Origin: an uncultured Roseivirga sp.
GTDB taxonomy: Bacteria > Bacteroidota > Bacteroidia > Cytophagales > Cyclobacteriaceae
NCBI GenBank assembly: GCA_947493005.1
Contig: CANLOY010000001.1
Coordinates: forward strand, 806,001 to 870,000
DNA length: 64,000 nucleotides
Direction: 5' to 3'
This document shows, one piece after another, positions 9,110-17,512 of this stretch. A model generated the notes under the pieces. The model worked only from the letters and a program-made list of their open reading frames with translations, was not told where the DNA came from and searched no databases. Position numbers and translations under genes: made by a program. Numbering within the stretch: position 1 is the stretch's first letter; every line of letters starts with the position of its first letter.

Positions 9110-10167
9110 GGCAACCTAAACCTGATTAACCAGTCGCTGTACAAAGCATTAATATCAATCCTTTGCCCTTTTTGAACAGAGGCTGGTTTATCAAAATAGA
9201 AAATGGCTTGCTGCCAGTGAATTAGTTCTCCACCAGGCCCGGAAGAATAGCTGGCTGTTTCGTCCATATGTAAATCGAACCAGAAAAGCACTGCATGTAC
9301 ACTTCCATTTTCTGTGCATTCAACACTATAACTTTCAATTTCCGGGTCTTTGAAAGAAACTTCTTTGTCAGGAATGTTATAGAAGTCATAAGATCTCAAT
9401 GAAAATTCATCACTCAAAAAAGTATTCAGTTCCTGATTGATATCAATCAGTTTATAGATATCCGAAACCCTGAATTCATCGAAGTGTGAAAGGTCAAACC
9501 CTGAAATATCATTTACTGGATTAACCTTACTCAAACGTGGAACTTCAACTAGTCGAGCTTTCAATGAAATACCTGACGGGATTATTCTTGCGTTAGGTTT
9601 TGCCAGATTCTTTTTGGCATGCCTCAATGATGGAATAACTCCTTCTCCTAAGCCACCAGAATCCAGTATTTCTGAAACGATCACATCAAACTTCTCTTGA
9701 TAATCTTCCCCTTCTACTAAGAGATCAGACCTTTTTGCTACTACTTCTATTTTATCCTGATAACCATTCGCTAAAACTACCTTTTCGGCCGCTTTAGCAA
9801 TATCAGGGTTTACTTCACAAGCTAGCACCGAACCTGCACCGCTTCTTGCCGCCATCATTGCTAGCAAACCAGAACCCGTTCCAATATCAAGCACTTGGTC
9901 ACCTTCTTGAACCGCGTTTTGTATCGCCTTATCAAAAGCCTCATTTCTAAGAGGGTCAGCCAGCATATCAAAATGCCATTCGGGAATTTTAACGATAATC
10001 AGCTTTTCAAGACCTTGCTTTGCAATGGGGTGGTCAGGAACCTCTTCAAGAACTTCAAGGTAGAGTTGTTCAGCCTGTTCTCTTTTGCCCTGATCAGCCA
10101 ATAAATTGGCTATCACAATCATTTGGTCGGTGTTACTAACACCGAAAACAGAAGTTAGGTCTCTCAT
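9106..10167 (-). CDS. TPR-containing PRMT-like (arginine methyltransferase family) SAM methyltransferase
   Basis: Protein of 353 residues with one or two TPR helices (about 10-55) joined to a methyltransferase domain. The SAM-binding site reads VLDIGTGSG (near 95) with ACEVN as the acidic loop. Three further segments match the hallmarks of protein arginine methyltransferases: the leading helix HFDMLADPLRNEAF; a double-glutamate loop SEILDSGGLGEG (near 169), close to that of PRMT7 and PRMT9; and a THW-like loop HWQQAIFYF (near 319) followed by a beta-barrel-like tail. PRMT9 also has N-terminal TPRs. I infer that it methylates a protein side chain; arginine specificity is not proven. Automatic pipelines may call it an L11 methyltransferase-like protein. 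It is convergent with the ABC ATPase gene. Confidence 0.8.
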   Translation of the reverse strand: MRDLTSVFGVSNTDQMIVIANLLADQGKREQAEQLYLEVLEEVPDHPIAKQGLEKLIIVKIPEWHFDMLADPLRNEAFDKAIQNAVQEGDQVLDIGTGSGLLAMMAARSGAGSVLACEVNPDIAKAAEKVVLANGYQDKIEVVAKRSDLLVEGEDYQEKFDVIVSEILDSGGLGEGVIPSLRHAKKNLAKPNARIIPSGISLKARLVEVPRLSKVNPVNDISGFDLSHFDEFRVSDIYKLIDINQELNTFLSDEFSLRSYDFYNIPDKEVSFKDPEIESYSVECTENGSVHAVLFWFDLHMDETASYSSGPGGELIHWQQAIFYFDKPASVQKGQRIDINALYSDWLIRFRLP

Positions 10168-10197
10168 AGTTTTAATAACGTAAGGCCTCGTATTTGT

Positions 10198-10929
10198 CTA
10201 TGGCAAAATATGCTTGACTTTACTCACATCCCAATCTATTACCAACCCATTGCCAACGCCAATGGCTTTATCTCTTCCATAAAGAAATTCAACAAGGTAG
10301 AGTGCCGGGTCATAAGATTTAGCCCCTCCTGCCGAGGTAATTGCCTTGCCATCATGTACAAAACTTACATCTTCATATACATCCAGTTGTGGAAAAGTCT
10401 CTCGGAACTTTCCAATGTCTCCGGGAAATGTAGTACACTTGAGGTTATCCAATAAACCCGCTTGTGCCAGAATAAAGGCTCCATCACACAAAGACATCAC
10501 ATATTGAGCTTTATTTCCTTTTTCCCTTACAAAAGCAATGAGCTTTTCGTCTTTCAAGTCGGAGTCCATGTTATGTTCAGCACTTGGCACTATCAAAACG
10601 TCTATATCAGGCACGTTTTCGAATGAGTAGTGAGGTGTAACCGTTATCCCTTCAAAGGTTGTAATTGGTTCCATAGTCGGAGAAACTATGAATGTCTTCA
10701 TTCCTGGGTCAGTATGGAAAATCGTATGTTGGAAAATGTCATAAGGAGCAATAAGCTCAGAGTTATAGACTCCGTTGATAGCTAAAAAGCCTACATTAAG
10801 TACTTTCTTTGGTGAGTTTTCTGGTGAGTGCACCACAATACTTGCTTGTGCAACTTCTTTTTCTTCTGGTTTCGGTTGGCAAGCAAAAACCACGCTTAGA
10901 AATAACAGGCTATATATCTTTTTCATCAT
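10198..10929 (-). CDS. DJ-1/PfpI family lipoprotein
   Basis: A 243-residue protein with a lipobox (LSVVFAC, Cys near 17), so probably anchored to a membrane facing the periplasm. The body is a class I glutamine-amidotransferase-like fold: LNVGFLAINGVYNSEL at the start and the nucleophile elbow SLCDGAF (Cys near 146). It resembles the GATase1 domain that is often fused to AraC regulators, but no HTH follows here. Members include isonitrile hydratases, glyoxalases and proteases; the exact activity cannot be read. Its start overlaps the stop of the amidohydrolase gene by four bases, so the two are co-expressed and act in the same compartment. Confidence 0.87.
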   Translation of the reverse strand: MMKKIYSLLFLSVVFACQPKPEEKEVAQASIVVHSPENSPKKVLNVGFLAINGVYNSELIAPYDIFQHTIFHTDPGMKTFIVSPTMEPITTFEGITVTPHYSFENVPDIDVLIVPSAEHNMDSDLKDEKLIAFVREKGNKAQYVMSLCDGAFILAQAGLLDNLKCTTFPGDIGKFRETFPQLDVYEDVSFVHDGKAITSAGGAKSYDPALYLVEFLYGRDKAIGVGNGLVIDWDVSKVKHILP

Positions 10930-12176
10930 TTATCTTCTTTATAAACTATACCATCTTTCATTACAAAGCTCACCTTTCTAAGGTTACTTATATCCTCCTC
11001 AGGGTTTCCTTCTACGGCAATAATATCGGCAAGAAAGTCATTCTTTATTTGACCCAGTCTATCCAGATGAAATATCTCAGCATTTAGAGATGTGGCTGAA
11101 ATTAGAGCAGCTTTAACACCCATTCCATATTCTACAAGCATTTCCAGCTCTCTCACATTATCCCCATGTGGAAACACTCCTACATCTCCACCAAAAACTA
11201 TTTTGACACCAGCATCGAGCGCCATTTTAAAGGACTTTCTTTTATTTGCAATTCGGGTAGGTTCAGCGTCAACCCCTTTGTTCCACCCTCTATATTGCGA
11301 AATGGCATCTCCAGCAGCCAAGGTTGGGCAAAAGCCAATTCCTTTGTCAGCCATCAACTTAAAAATTTCCGTTGTGCCACCATCGCCATGTTCAATGGTT
11401 TCTACTCCTGCTTCAATGGCTCTCCTCATACCTTCTTCTGACGATGCATGAGCTACCACATAGCGTCCACTGCTTTCAGCTATTTCCACAATAGTCTTTA
11501 ATTCAGCTACAGTAAATGTGGCCTCTGCGGTATTGTCCGGACCCCATCTATAGTCCGCATATACTTTGATAAAATCTGCACCATGTCCTATCTGATCTCT
11601 TGTAACACGAATTAAATCATCAAATCCATCGGCAGTTTCTGCACCTAAGGGTACTTGGACTCCTTCATGAAAGCCTTTTGGCCCATAACTTCCTGTAGCT
11701 ACAATTGCCTTACCTGCCACTAATAACCTTGACCCTGGGATTATTCCTTTTTCTACAGCTTGCTTTATTCCCACATCACTATAGCCCGCACCTTCTGAAC
11801 CCAAATCTCTCATAGTAGTGATACCTGCTAATAGAGATGCTTTCAGGTGGTTTACTGCTCTTGCTGAACGCTCTGCGTAGGACTCTTTTAATACCTGATC
11901 GTTCCAAGAAGTTTCATTGTATGGATGTAGTAAAATGTGTGAGTGACCTTCTATCATTCCTGGCATCAAGGTCGTACCAGAAAGGTTAATTACTCTTTTA
12001 GCTTTGACGTTTGTAGCGGGGCCTGCATAAACGATTTTATTGCCTGAAATTGTTACTATCCAGTTTTCATGCATTGATTTACCATCAAAAACCCGATCCG
12101 GCTTTAATAGATAGTCTACCTGTGCACTAACTGAAACCCAGGTAAAAGCTAAAAGAACAAGTATGAAGCGCTTCAT
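10926..12176 (-). CDS. Exported amidohydrolase family protein (imidazolonepropionase/Xaa-Pro dipeptidase-like)
   Basis: Metal-dependent hydrolase of 416 residues with a signal peptide (1-18, ending SVSAQ). Metal ligands are visible: GHSHIL (near 80), FIKVYADY with a lysine at the position of the carboxylated bridging residue, VAHASS, IEHGDG and the aspartate of FGGDVG. The short beta domain is split between the N-terminus (LKPDRVFDG) and the C-terminus (LADIIAVEGNP), as usual in subtype I/II amidohydrolases. Related proteins cleave Xaa-Pro or Xaa-Arg dipeptides or cyclic amides, so peptide scavenging is likely. It overlaps the DJ-1-like gene downstream and the VOC gene upstream by four bases each, forming a three-gene leftward operon. 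Confidence 0.9.
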   Translation of the reverse strand: MKRFILVLLAFTWVSVSAQVDYLLKPDRVFDGKSMHENWIVTISGNKIVYAGPATNVKAKRVINLSGTTLMPGMIEGHSHILLHPYNETSWNDQVLKESYAERSARAVNHLKASLLAGITTMRDLGSEGAGYSDVGIKQAVEKGIIPGSRLLVAGKAIVATGSYGPKGFHEGVQVPLGAETADGFDDLIRVTRDQIGHGADFIKVYADYRWGPDNTAEATFTVAELKTIVEIAESSGRYVVAHASSEEGMRRAIEAGVETIEHGDGGTTEIFKLMADKGIGFCPTLAAGDAISQYRGWNKGVDAEPTRIANKRKSFKMALDAGVKIVFGGDVGVFPHGDNVRELEMLVEYGMGVKAALISATSLNAEIFHLDRLGQIKNDFLADIIAVEGNPEEDISNLRKVSFVMKDGIVYKEDK

Positions 12177-12589
12177 TTTGCAAATATTTGAGATGGATCT
12201 TTAAATGCCTTAAACTCTAAAGCATTCCCACTTGGATCAAGAAAAAACATAGTGGCCTGTTCTCCTACTTCACCTTCAAAACGAACGTAAGGTTCAATGA
12301 TAAAATCAACTCCTTCCTTTTTCAGCTTATCTGCCAGCGTATGCCATTCTTCCCATTCAAGTACAGCACCAAAATGGCGAACGGGTACATTTTTCCCATC
12401 TACCGGGTTAGTACTTGCCTGAACTAACTCTTCTGGTTTTACATGTGCGCTTAATTGGTTTCCAAAAAAATTAAAGTCTATCCACTTATCCGTTGAACGA
12501 CCAATCTCACAACCCAATAAGTCGCCATAAAAAGTTCTTGTGATTTCAATATCCTTAATCGGAAAAGCTAAATGGAAAGGAGCGTTCAT
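12173..12589 (-). CDS. VOC family (glyoxalase/dioxygenase-like) protein
   Basis: Small cytoplasmic enzyme of 138 residues with two beta-alpha-beta-beta-beta units. The first starts at FHLAFPIKDIEITRTFYGDL, and the second contains the HFGAVLEW ligand region and the FFLDPSGNALEFKAF ending with a metal-ligand Glu. A longer reading frame runs back to 12679, but its extra 30 residues are not VOC-like and would overlap the divergent decarboxylase gene. I therefore choose the ATG at 12589, directly before the conserved start. The substrate is unknown. It overlaps the amidohydrolase gene by four bases. Confidence 0.85.
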   Translation of the reverse strand: MNAPFHLAFPIKDIEITRTFYGDLLGCEIGRSTDKWIDFNFFGNQLSAHVKPEELVQASTNPVDGKNVPVRHFGAVLEWEEWHTLADKLKKEGVDFIIEPYVRFEGEVGEQATMFFLDPSGNALEFKAFKDPSQIFAK

Positions 12590-12646
12590 AATAAGTTTGT
12601 TTTCGGTAAAATCATGAATAATTTGCACGAAAGCAAAGACATTTAG

Positions 12647-14050
12647 ATGAACACTGAAGAGTTCCGAAAACATGCTCATGAATTGGTCGATTGGATGGCA
12701 GACTATTTCGAAAACGTAGAAAAACTTCCAGTACTTCCCAATGTTAAGCCAGGAGACATACTGAATCAGCTTCCCGAGAAAGCTCCCGAGAAAGCCGAGT
12801 CATTCGAGGCCATCTTTAAAGACTTCAAAGATGTAATTATGCCCGGCATCACCCATTGGGAAAGCCCTAATTTCATGGCCTATTTTCCGGCAAACAAAAG
12901 TAAAGCTTCTGTACTTGGAGAAATGTTAATGAGCACCCTTGGCTCTCAGTGTATGATCTGGCTTACATCTCCAGCCGCTGCAGAGTTAGAAGAACAGGTA
13001 ATGAACTGGCTTTGTGACATGTTGGGTTTGCCAAATACTTATACTGGTGTAATTCAGGATACTGCATCAACAGCTACCCTTTGTGCCATACTAACAGCCA
13101 GAGAAAAGGCAACCGGTTATTCAGTAAATGAAAAAGGTTTCGATCTGCAAAAATTCACTGTTTATGCTTCTGAGCAGATACACTCTTCAATCGAAAAAGC
13201 TGTAAAAATAGCTGGCATCGGTGCTGCACAATTCAGACAAATTCCCGTGGATGATGCTTTTGCTATGATACCCGATGCACTGTCTACACAAATCGAAGAA
13301 GATATTAAGGCTGGCTTTAAACCAATCTGTGTAATCTCTGCAATCGGCACAACAAGTACTACAGCAATTGACCCTGTTTCGGAGATAAGTGATATATGTA
13401 AAAAACATAACATCTGGCACCATGTAGACGCTGCTTATGCAGGAACTGCTTTGGTTCTCCCTGAAATGCGTTGGATGTCTGAAGGAGTAGAAGACGCAGA
13501 TTCCTTTGTTTTTAACCCACACAAATGGATGTTTACCAACTTTGACTGTACTGCTTACTTTGTTAAAGATCCGGTAGCCCTGGTCAATACATTCACAATT
13601 ACACCCGATTATCTTAAAACATCGGTTGATGAAGAGGTTAAAAACTACAGAGACTGGGGTATACCCCTTGGTAGAAGGTTCCGAGCATTAAAGTTATGGT
13701 TTGTGATCCGAGAGATGGGAATAGAGGGCATTCAGGAAAAAATACGCAAACACATTGCATTTGGGAAGTGGCTTGAAGGAGAGATCGCAAGTCATCCTGA
13801 TTTTGAACTAATGGCGCCCGTACCAATGAACACCGTGTGTTTCAGGTTTACAGGAGCTGATTCAGATAAACTTGATGAATTGAATGAGCAGATTATGACC
13901 ACTATTAACGAATCTGGCAAACTGTTCTTCACACAAACTAAACTACATGGAAAGTTTACCTTGAGGCTAGCCTTTGGAAATACCAACCTTGAGGCATATC
14001 ATGTAGAGAATGCCTGGAAACTGATTCAAGAAACAGCTAAAGCTTTATAA
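12647..14050 (+). CDS. Pyridoxal-phosphate-dependent amino acid decarboxylase (aromatic-L-amino-acid decarboxylase family)
   Basis: Group II PLP decarboxylase of 467 residues. Landmarks are HWESPNFMAYFPANKS near the N-terminus, where aromatic amino acid decarboxylases bind substrate, the PLP-stacking HVDAAYAGTA, and the Schiff-base lysine in NPHKW (near 293). Length and motif spacing match DOPA/tryptophan/tyrosine decarboxylases. The product would be a monoamine such as tyramine or tryptamine. It is divergent from the VOC gene, 58 bp away, and has no co-oriented partner or transporter, so its role (acid resistance, amine signalling or a biosynthetic step) is open. Confidence 0.92.
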   Translation: MNTEEFRKHAHELVDWMADYFENVEKLPVLPNVKPGDILNQLPEKAPEKAESFEAIFKDFKDVIMPGITHWESPNFMAYFPANKSKASVLGEMLMSTLGSQCMIWLTSPAAAELEEQVMNWLCDMLGLPNTYTGVIQDTASTATLCAILTAREKATGYSVNEKGFDLQKFTVYASEQIHSSIEKAVKIAGIGAAQFRQIPVDDAFAMIPDALSTQIEEDIKAGFKPICVISAIGTTSTTAIDPVSEISDICKKHNIWHHVDAAYAGTALVLPEMRWMSEGVEDADSFVFNPHKWMFTNFDCTAYFVKDPVALVNTFTITPDYLKTSVDEEVKNYRDWGIPLGRRFRALKLWFVIREMGIEGIQEKIRKHIAFGKWLEGEIASHPDFELMAPVPMNTVCFRFTGADSDKLDELNEQIMTTINESGKLFFTQTKLHGKFTLRLAFGNTNLEAYHVENAWKLIQETAKAL

Positions 14051-14090
14051 TTAATCCGAAAAGATATTTCGAACAACAGAGAAGAATGAA

Positions 14091-14225
14091 TTAGTGCTCT
14101 TCTTTTTTCTTCTTGCCTTTGAAAATAGCATCGTGTTGGCTCAATGCCCCTACGAATCCTATTAAGATTACTACAATCCAAAGAAAAGTATTTGCGCCAG
14201 AAGCAATTGGTGGATCAAACAACAT
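14091..14225 (-). CDS. Small single-pass membrane protein (44 aa)
   Basis: A short leftward frame translates to 44 residues: a short N-terminal part (MLFDPPIASGANT), one hydrophobic helix (FLWIVVILIGFVGALS) and a lysine/glutamate-rich tail. An exact -7 box, TATCTTTG, lies 20 bp upstream of its ATG, which speaks for real expression. The composition (one clean helix with positive-inside tail) is not random. It may be a small accessory subunit of a membrane complex or a regulator; I do not recognise it. It lies between the decarboxylase gene and the XRE regulator. Confidence 0.55.
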   Translation of the reverse strand: MLFDPPIASGANTFLWIVVILIGFVGALSQHDAIFKGKKKKEEH

Positions 14226-14245
14226 AAGTCTTTTATTTAGGTGGG

Positions 14246-14253
14246 CAAAGATA
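14246..14253 (-). promoter_or_regulatory. -7 box (TATCTTTG) of the 44-aa protein gene
   Basis: Read on the minus strand this is an exact match to the Bacteroidota -7 consensus TAnnTTTG, 20 bp before the ATG at 14225. I see no clear TTTG at -33. A perfect 10-bp palindrome, GAAGCGCTTC (14274-14283), sits about 20 bp further upstream and could be an operator. Confidence 0.4.
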
Positions 14254-14412
14254 AGTCAAAATTGAAATGTTAAGAAGCGCTTCACATATTTTTAACAGCC
14301 TTATAACAATAAAGCCATTTTTAAGCCTAAAATGTAATATAAAGTTAACCGCTCCTAGCTCAAACTAATCGTCTTTCACTATAATTTCGGGTATTCAAAT
14401 TGTATCTGCAAA

Positions 14413-14613
14413 ATGAAGACGGTATTAAGGGAAGAACGAAAAAAGAAAAGGATAACTCAAGAACAGTTAGCTGGTATGGTTGGTGTTTCGCGGCAAAGTA
14501 TAAATGCCATTGAAAGAGGGAAATATACCCCATCAACAGTATTGGCGCTTAAAATCTCCGAAATTTTCAATACCTCAGTAAACAGACTTTTCGAATTAGA
14601 AGCTACAGATTAG
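14413..14613 (+). CDS. Small XRE-family HTH transcriptional regulator (YozG-like)
   Basis: A 66-residue protein that is almost only a Cro/C1-type helix-turn-helix: REERKKKRITQEQLAGMVG, then the recognition helix in SRQSINAIERGKYTPS, then a short dimer helix. This minimal format is typical of YozG-like regulators, which are usually encoded beside a small membrane protein. Here the 44-aa membrane protein at 14091-14225 is divergent from it and might be that partner (inference). It is convergent with yjbQ, one base apart. Confidence 0.9.
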   Translation: MKTVLREERKKKRITQEQLAGMVGVSRQSINAIERGKYTPSTVLALKISEIFNTSVNRLFELEATD

Positions 14614-14614
14614 G

Positions 14615-15037
14615 CTATTGACCGTGAGCTGTAAGCACCAGATTACGGCTACCTCCATTGTTCCTATGCTCGCATAAATAGATTCCTTGCCAAACTCCAA
14701 GGTTCAATTTCCCTTCAGTAATTGGAATAGTTAAGGAAGAACCAAGTAATGATGCCTTAATATGAGAAGTCATATCATCAGGCCCCTCCAATGTGTGTTG
14801 ATAGTGTGTCCCTGCTTCAGGAACTAACAAATTAAAATGCGATTCAAAGTCCTCTCTTACAGTAGGGTCTGCATTTTCATTAATTGTAAGGCTAGCCGAA
14901 GTATGTTTAATTAAGAGGTTTAATAGTCCTTTTTCTATTTCCCTGATTTCTTTTAGTCCTCTAAGTACTTCTCCAGTTATCAGGTGAAACCCTCTTGGGT
15001 AGGGCCGAAGGGTTATTTCTTCCTGAAAATATTTCAT
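14615..15037 (-). CDS. yjbQ: YjbQ family protein (secondary thiamine-phosphate synthase type)
   Basis: A 140-residue UPF0047/YjbQ protein. The family stretch [16 protein letters not shown] (about 46-61) and the C-terminal [14 protein letters not shown] and NLVLTAHG segments are clear. E. coli YjbQ has weak thiamine-phosphate synthase activity that can replace ThiE; the physiological role is uncertain. Its ATG overlaps the prfA stop by four bases, so it is translated from the prfA message. Confidence 0.92.
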   Translation of the reverse strand: MKYFQEEITLRPYPRGFHLITGEVLRGLKEIREIEKGLLNLLIKHTSASLTINENADPTVREDFESHFNLLVPEAGTHYQHTLEGPDDMTSHIKASLLGSSLTIPITEGKLNLGVWQGIYLCEHRNNGGSRNLVLTAHGQ

Positions 15038-16107
15038 TCCTGACTCCCGTCCTGAAGTTTGTCGGCATTTTCAGCAATTCTCAGATTTTCTATAAAATCG
15101 TCAATCTGACCATCCATAACAGTAGGTAGGTTATGAACAGAGTAACCAATTCTATGATCGGTGACACGCCCTTGAGGATAATTATAAGTTCTGATTTTAT
15201 CTGAACGATCACCGCTACCTACTAGTGACTTTCGCTCTCCGGCAATTTCATCTTGCTGCTTCTTTAGTTCTTTTTCATATAGTCTTGAACGAAGAACTTG
15301 CAGAGCCTTTTCATAATTCTTGTGCTGAGATCTACCATCCTGACACTCCACAACAGTATTTGTAGGCAAGTGTGTAAGTCTTACTGCAGACTCCGTTTTA
15401 TTAACGTGCTGCCCTCCAGCTCCAGAACTACGATACGTGTCTTTCTTCACATCTTTCATATCTAGCTCGAAGTCTACTTCATCAGCTTCGGGAAGAACCG
15501 CTACTGAAATTGCTGAAGTATGGACCCTGCCCTGAGATTCTGTTACAGGTACCCGTTGCACCCTGTGTACACCTGACTCAAACTTAAGAGAACCATAAAC
15601 GTCTTCTCCTGAAACACCGAAAACAATCTCTTTAAATCCACCCGATGAGGCTTCATTAGAGCTGATCAATTCTCTGCTCCAACCCTTCCCGTCTATAAAG
15701 CGTTCGTACATTCTGTACATATCACCCACAAAAATTCCAGCTTCATCACCCCCTGCTCCGGCACGTATTTCTACAATGACATCTTTGTGATCATCCGGGT
15801 CTTTAGGAATAAGCATCACTTTGAGCTCTTCTTCCAGTTCTTTCTCCTTCGGGTTCAGCTCGTCCAACTCCATTTTGGCCATTTCCCTGAACTCTTCATC
15901 CTTTTCGGTTTTGAGTATTTCCTTTGCAGAACTGATATTGTCCAGTACACTTTTATAGTCTTCGTACACCTTGACAATCTTTTCAAGGTCTTTGTACTCC
16001 TTACTCAATCTTGAATAAGCTTTCATGTCAGACATGGCGTCTGGCTGAACAATTAACTGACCAACTTCTTCGAACCTATCTTTTATTGCAGCAAGTTTTT
16101 CAAGCAT
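15034..16107 (-). CDS. prfA: Peptide chain release factor 1
   Basis: RF1 of 357 residues, which reads UAA and UAG and releases the finished chain. The PxT recognition element is PVT in [15 protein letters not shown], distinguishing it from RF2 (SPF). The catalytic GGQ lies in GAGGQHVNK (near 230). An N-terminal coiled region precedes [13 protein letters not shown]. Full length for the family. It is followed without a gap by yjbQ. HemK/PrmC, which methylates the GGQ glutamine, is not encoded next to it. Confidence 0.97.
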   Translation of the reverse strand: MLEKLAAIKDRFEEVGQLIVQPDAMSDMKAYSRLSKEYKDLEKIVKVYEDYKSVLDNISSAKEILKTEKDEEFREMAKMELDELNPKEKELEEELKVMLIPKDPDDHKDVIVEIRAGAGGDEAGIFVGDMYRMYERFIDGKGWSRELISSNEASSGGFKEIVFGVSGEDVYGSLKFESGVHRVQRVPVTESQGRVHTSAISVAVLPEADEVDFELDMKDVKKDTYRSSGAGGQHVNKTESAVRLTHLPTNTVVECQDGRSQHKNYEKALQVLRSRLYEKELKKQQDEIAGERKSLVGSGDRSDKIRTYNYPQGRVTDHRIGYSVHNLPTVMDGQIDDFIENLRIAENADKLQDGSQE

Positions 16108-16155
16108 ACCTAAATGGATTAATCACCAAAATTAAAAAACAAAAGCAATCCGTTA

Positions 16156-16163
16156 TACATTTG
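16156..16163 (+). promoter_or_regulatory. -7 box (TACATTTG) before the lipoprotein gene at 16188
   Basis: Exact TAnnTTTG match, 24 bp before the ATG. Transcription would begin about ten bases later, which excludes the upstream TTG at 16176 as a comfortable start. No clear -33 TTTG is seen. Confidence 0.4.
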
Positions 16164-16187
16164 TAGCATTCCATATTGAAACTTAGG

Positions 16188-16679
16188 ATGAAGAACTCTC
16201 TGTTTATCATATGCGCTGCTCTTTTTGTGTTTGCTTGTGGCGACCAAAAAATAGATACCTCTAAGGCCAAAGCCGAAATGGAGGCGCGTGAAATCAAAAA
16301 GGTTTCTGAGGCTCAAATACTGGAAGAAGCCATGAAGCTGGGAAGAAAAATATCAGCGGACTTTCACCTGAGTGCAAGACCAGACGCCAAATCCGAAACC
16401 TATATATTCAACATATCTTATGGCCCGGACTCTCTTTTTGAGAAAGATCATTACTTCTTTGACGACCCTAGAGATTTGGAAGGAAAAGCGCTTCAGGTTT
16501 TTGAAGCCTATTTATACAACAGTAATCATGGCATTAGGTCCGAAGAAAACCTTCAGTCGCTAGAAAGTGACCGAACTTTGCTTTACACCAAGCCAATGTT
16601 AGCCAACGACACCACAGAAGTAGGAATGTGGGCAATCAAAATTCCTAAAAAAACCGTTGTGCTTAATATTAAAAATTAG
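16188..16679 (+). CDS. Small lipoprotein of unknown function
   Basis: A 163-residue product with signal peptide and lipobox (ALFVFACG, Cys near 17). The mature part is charged and probably helical at first (KAEMEAREIKKVSEAQILEEA), then mixed. I see no catalytic motif and recognise no family. The ATG at 16188 is preferred over a TTG at 16176 because it opens the signal peptide directly. Divergent from prfA, and its stop codon abuts the dispersed repeat at 16681. Confidence 0.7.
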   Translation: MKNSLFIICAALFVFACGDQKIDTSKAKAEMEAREIKKVSEAQILEEAMKLGRKISADFHLSARPDAKSETYIFNISYGPDSLFEKDHYFFDDPRDLEGKALQVFEAYLYNSNHGIRSEENLQSLESDRTLLYTKPMLANDTTEVGMWAIKIPKKTVVLNIKN

Positions 16680-16680
16680 G

Positions 16681-16815
16681 ACATCTGAGAATAGATTTTT
16701 TGAGATCGAAGAAATAGCTGAAAATCACCCTTTTTATTCCCTAAAGGGATACTCTTGGCAACTCCCTTTAGAGTAGGGGTGTTTTGAGTCTTAAAGAAAA
16801 TCTATTCTCGGATGT
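16681..16815. repeat. Dispersed palindromic repeat, copy 1 (MITE/REP-like)
   Basis: About 135 bp that recur at 62392-62530 with few differences. The ends are inverted repeats (ACATCTGAGAATAGATTTT against AAAATCTATTCTCGGATGT). The middle holds a second inverted pair, CCCTAAAGGGA and TCCCTTTAGAG, and an outer CACCC/GGGTG pair, so the whole unit can fold into one long hairpin. There is no open frame. It starts one base after the stop of the lipoprotein gene. Copy 1 is followed by about 45 extra bases that end in a second GGATATC-type terminus (16852-16860). Confidence 0.85.
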
Positions 16816-16871
16816 TTTAGAGGTCTATTTTTATTGGATTCAAATTTTAGTCGGATATCAGTAATTAATAA

Positions 16872-17432
16872 TTAAGGCTCATAGCGAAAACAATCAACGG
16901 TATGGTCGTTGACCAAACCACATGCCTGCATATAAGCATACATGATTGTGCTACCAACAAACTTAAACCCTCTTTTCTTTAAGTCTTTGCTTAGAGCATC
17001 AGACTCTGGTGTTGTGGCAGGTACATCACTCATAGTTTTCCAGGCATTAACAATTGGTTTTCCTCCCACAAATGACCATATGTACTTATCGAAAGAACCG
17101 AACTCTTTTTGAACTTCCAGAAATTTCTGTGCATTAATAACCGCTCCGTTCACTTTTAACTTGTTTCTTATAATCGATGGGTCTTGCAATAGCTCATCAA
17201 TTTTGGATTGGGGGTATTTGGCAACTACTGTTGCATCAAAATTGGCGAAGGCCTTTTTATAACCATCTCTTTTTTTGAGAATGGTTGCCCAGTTCAAACC
17301 AGCCTGCGCACCTTCCAGAATCAGAAATTCAAAATGAATACGATCATCATGAACAGGAATGCCCCATTCCTCATCATGGTACTTTTCATAAGCTTCAAAA
17401 GTACCTTCACACCATGCGCATCTTTTCTTCAT
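16872..17432 (-). CDS. tag: DNA-3-methyladenine glycosylase I
   Basis: Base-excision repair enzyme of 186 residues that removes 3-methyladenine from alkylated DNA. The N-terminus RCAWCEG and the C-terminal CGLVNDHTVDCF contain the cysteines and histidines of the Tag zinc snap. YHDEEWGIPVHDD and FEFLILEGAQAGLNW are family stretches, and a helix-hairpin-helix-like core lies between. Length agrees with E. coli Tag (187). It is leftward, just beyond the dispersed repeat, and divergent from the exported-protein operon at 17513. Confidence 0.96.
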   Translation of the reverse strand: MKKRCAWCEGTFEAYEKYHDEEWGIPVHDDRIHFEFLILEGAQAGLNWATILKKRDGYKKAFANFDATVVAKYPQSKIDELLQDPSIIRNKLKVNGAVINAQKFLEVQKEFGSFDKYIWSFVGGKPIVNAWKTMSDVPATTPESDALSKDLKKRGFKFVGSTIMYAYMQACGLVNDHTVDCFRYEP

Positions 17433-17488
17433 GTGCTTAAATTAAGAAACATTAATTTCATTTTAAGCTCAAATTAATATCCGACCAA

Positions 17489-17496
17489 TATGTTTG
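17489..17496 (+). promoter_or_regulatory. -7 box (TATGTTTG) of the 17513-20898 operon
   Basis: Exact TAnnTTTG match 16 bp before the ATG at 17513, giving a very short leader. The T-rich stretch near 17461-17464 could serve as a weak -33 element. Confidence 0.4.
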
Positions 17497-17512
17497 GACA
17501 AAATACTCAAAC

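Noticed and set aside
12590-12679. N-terminal extension of the VOC protein
   Set aside because: It would overlap the divergent decarboxylase start and is not VOC-like; the ATG at 12589 fits.
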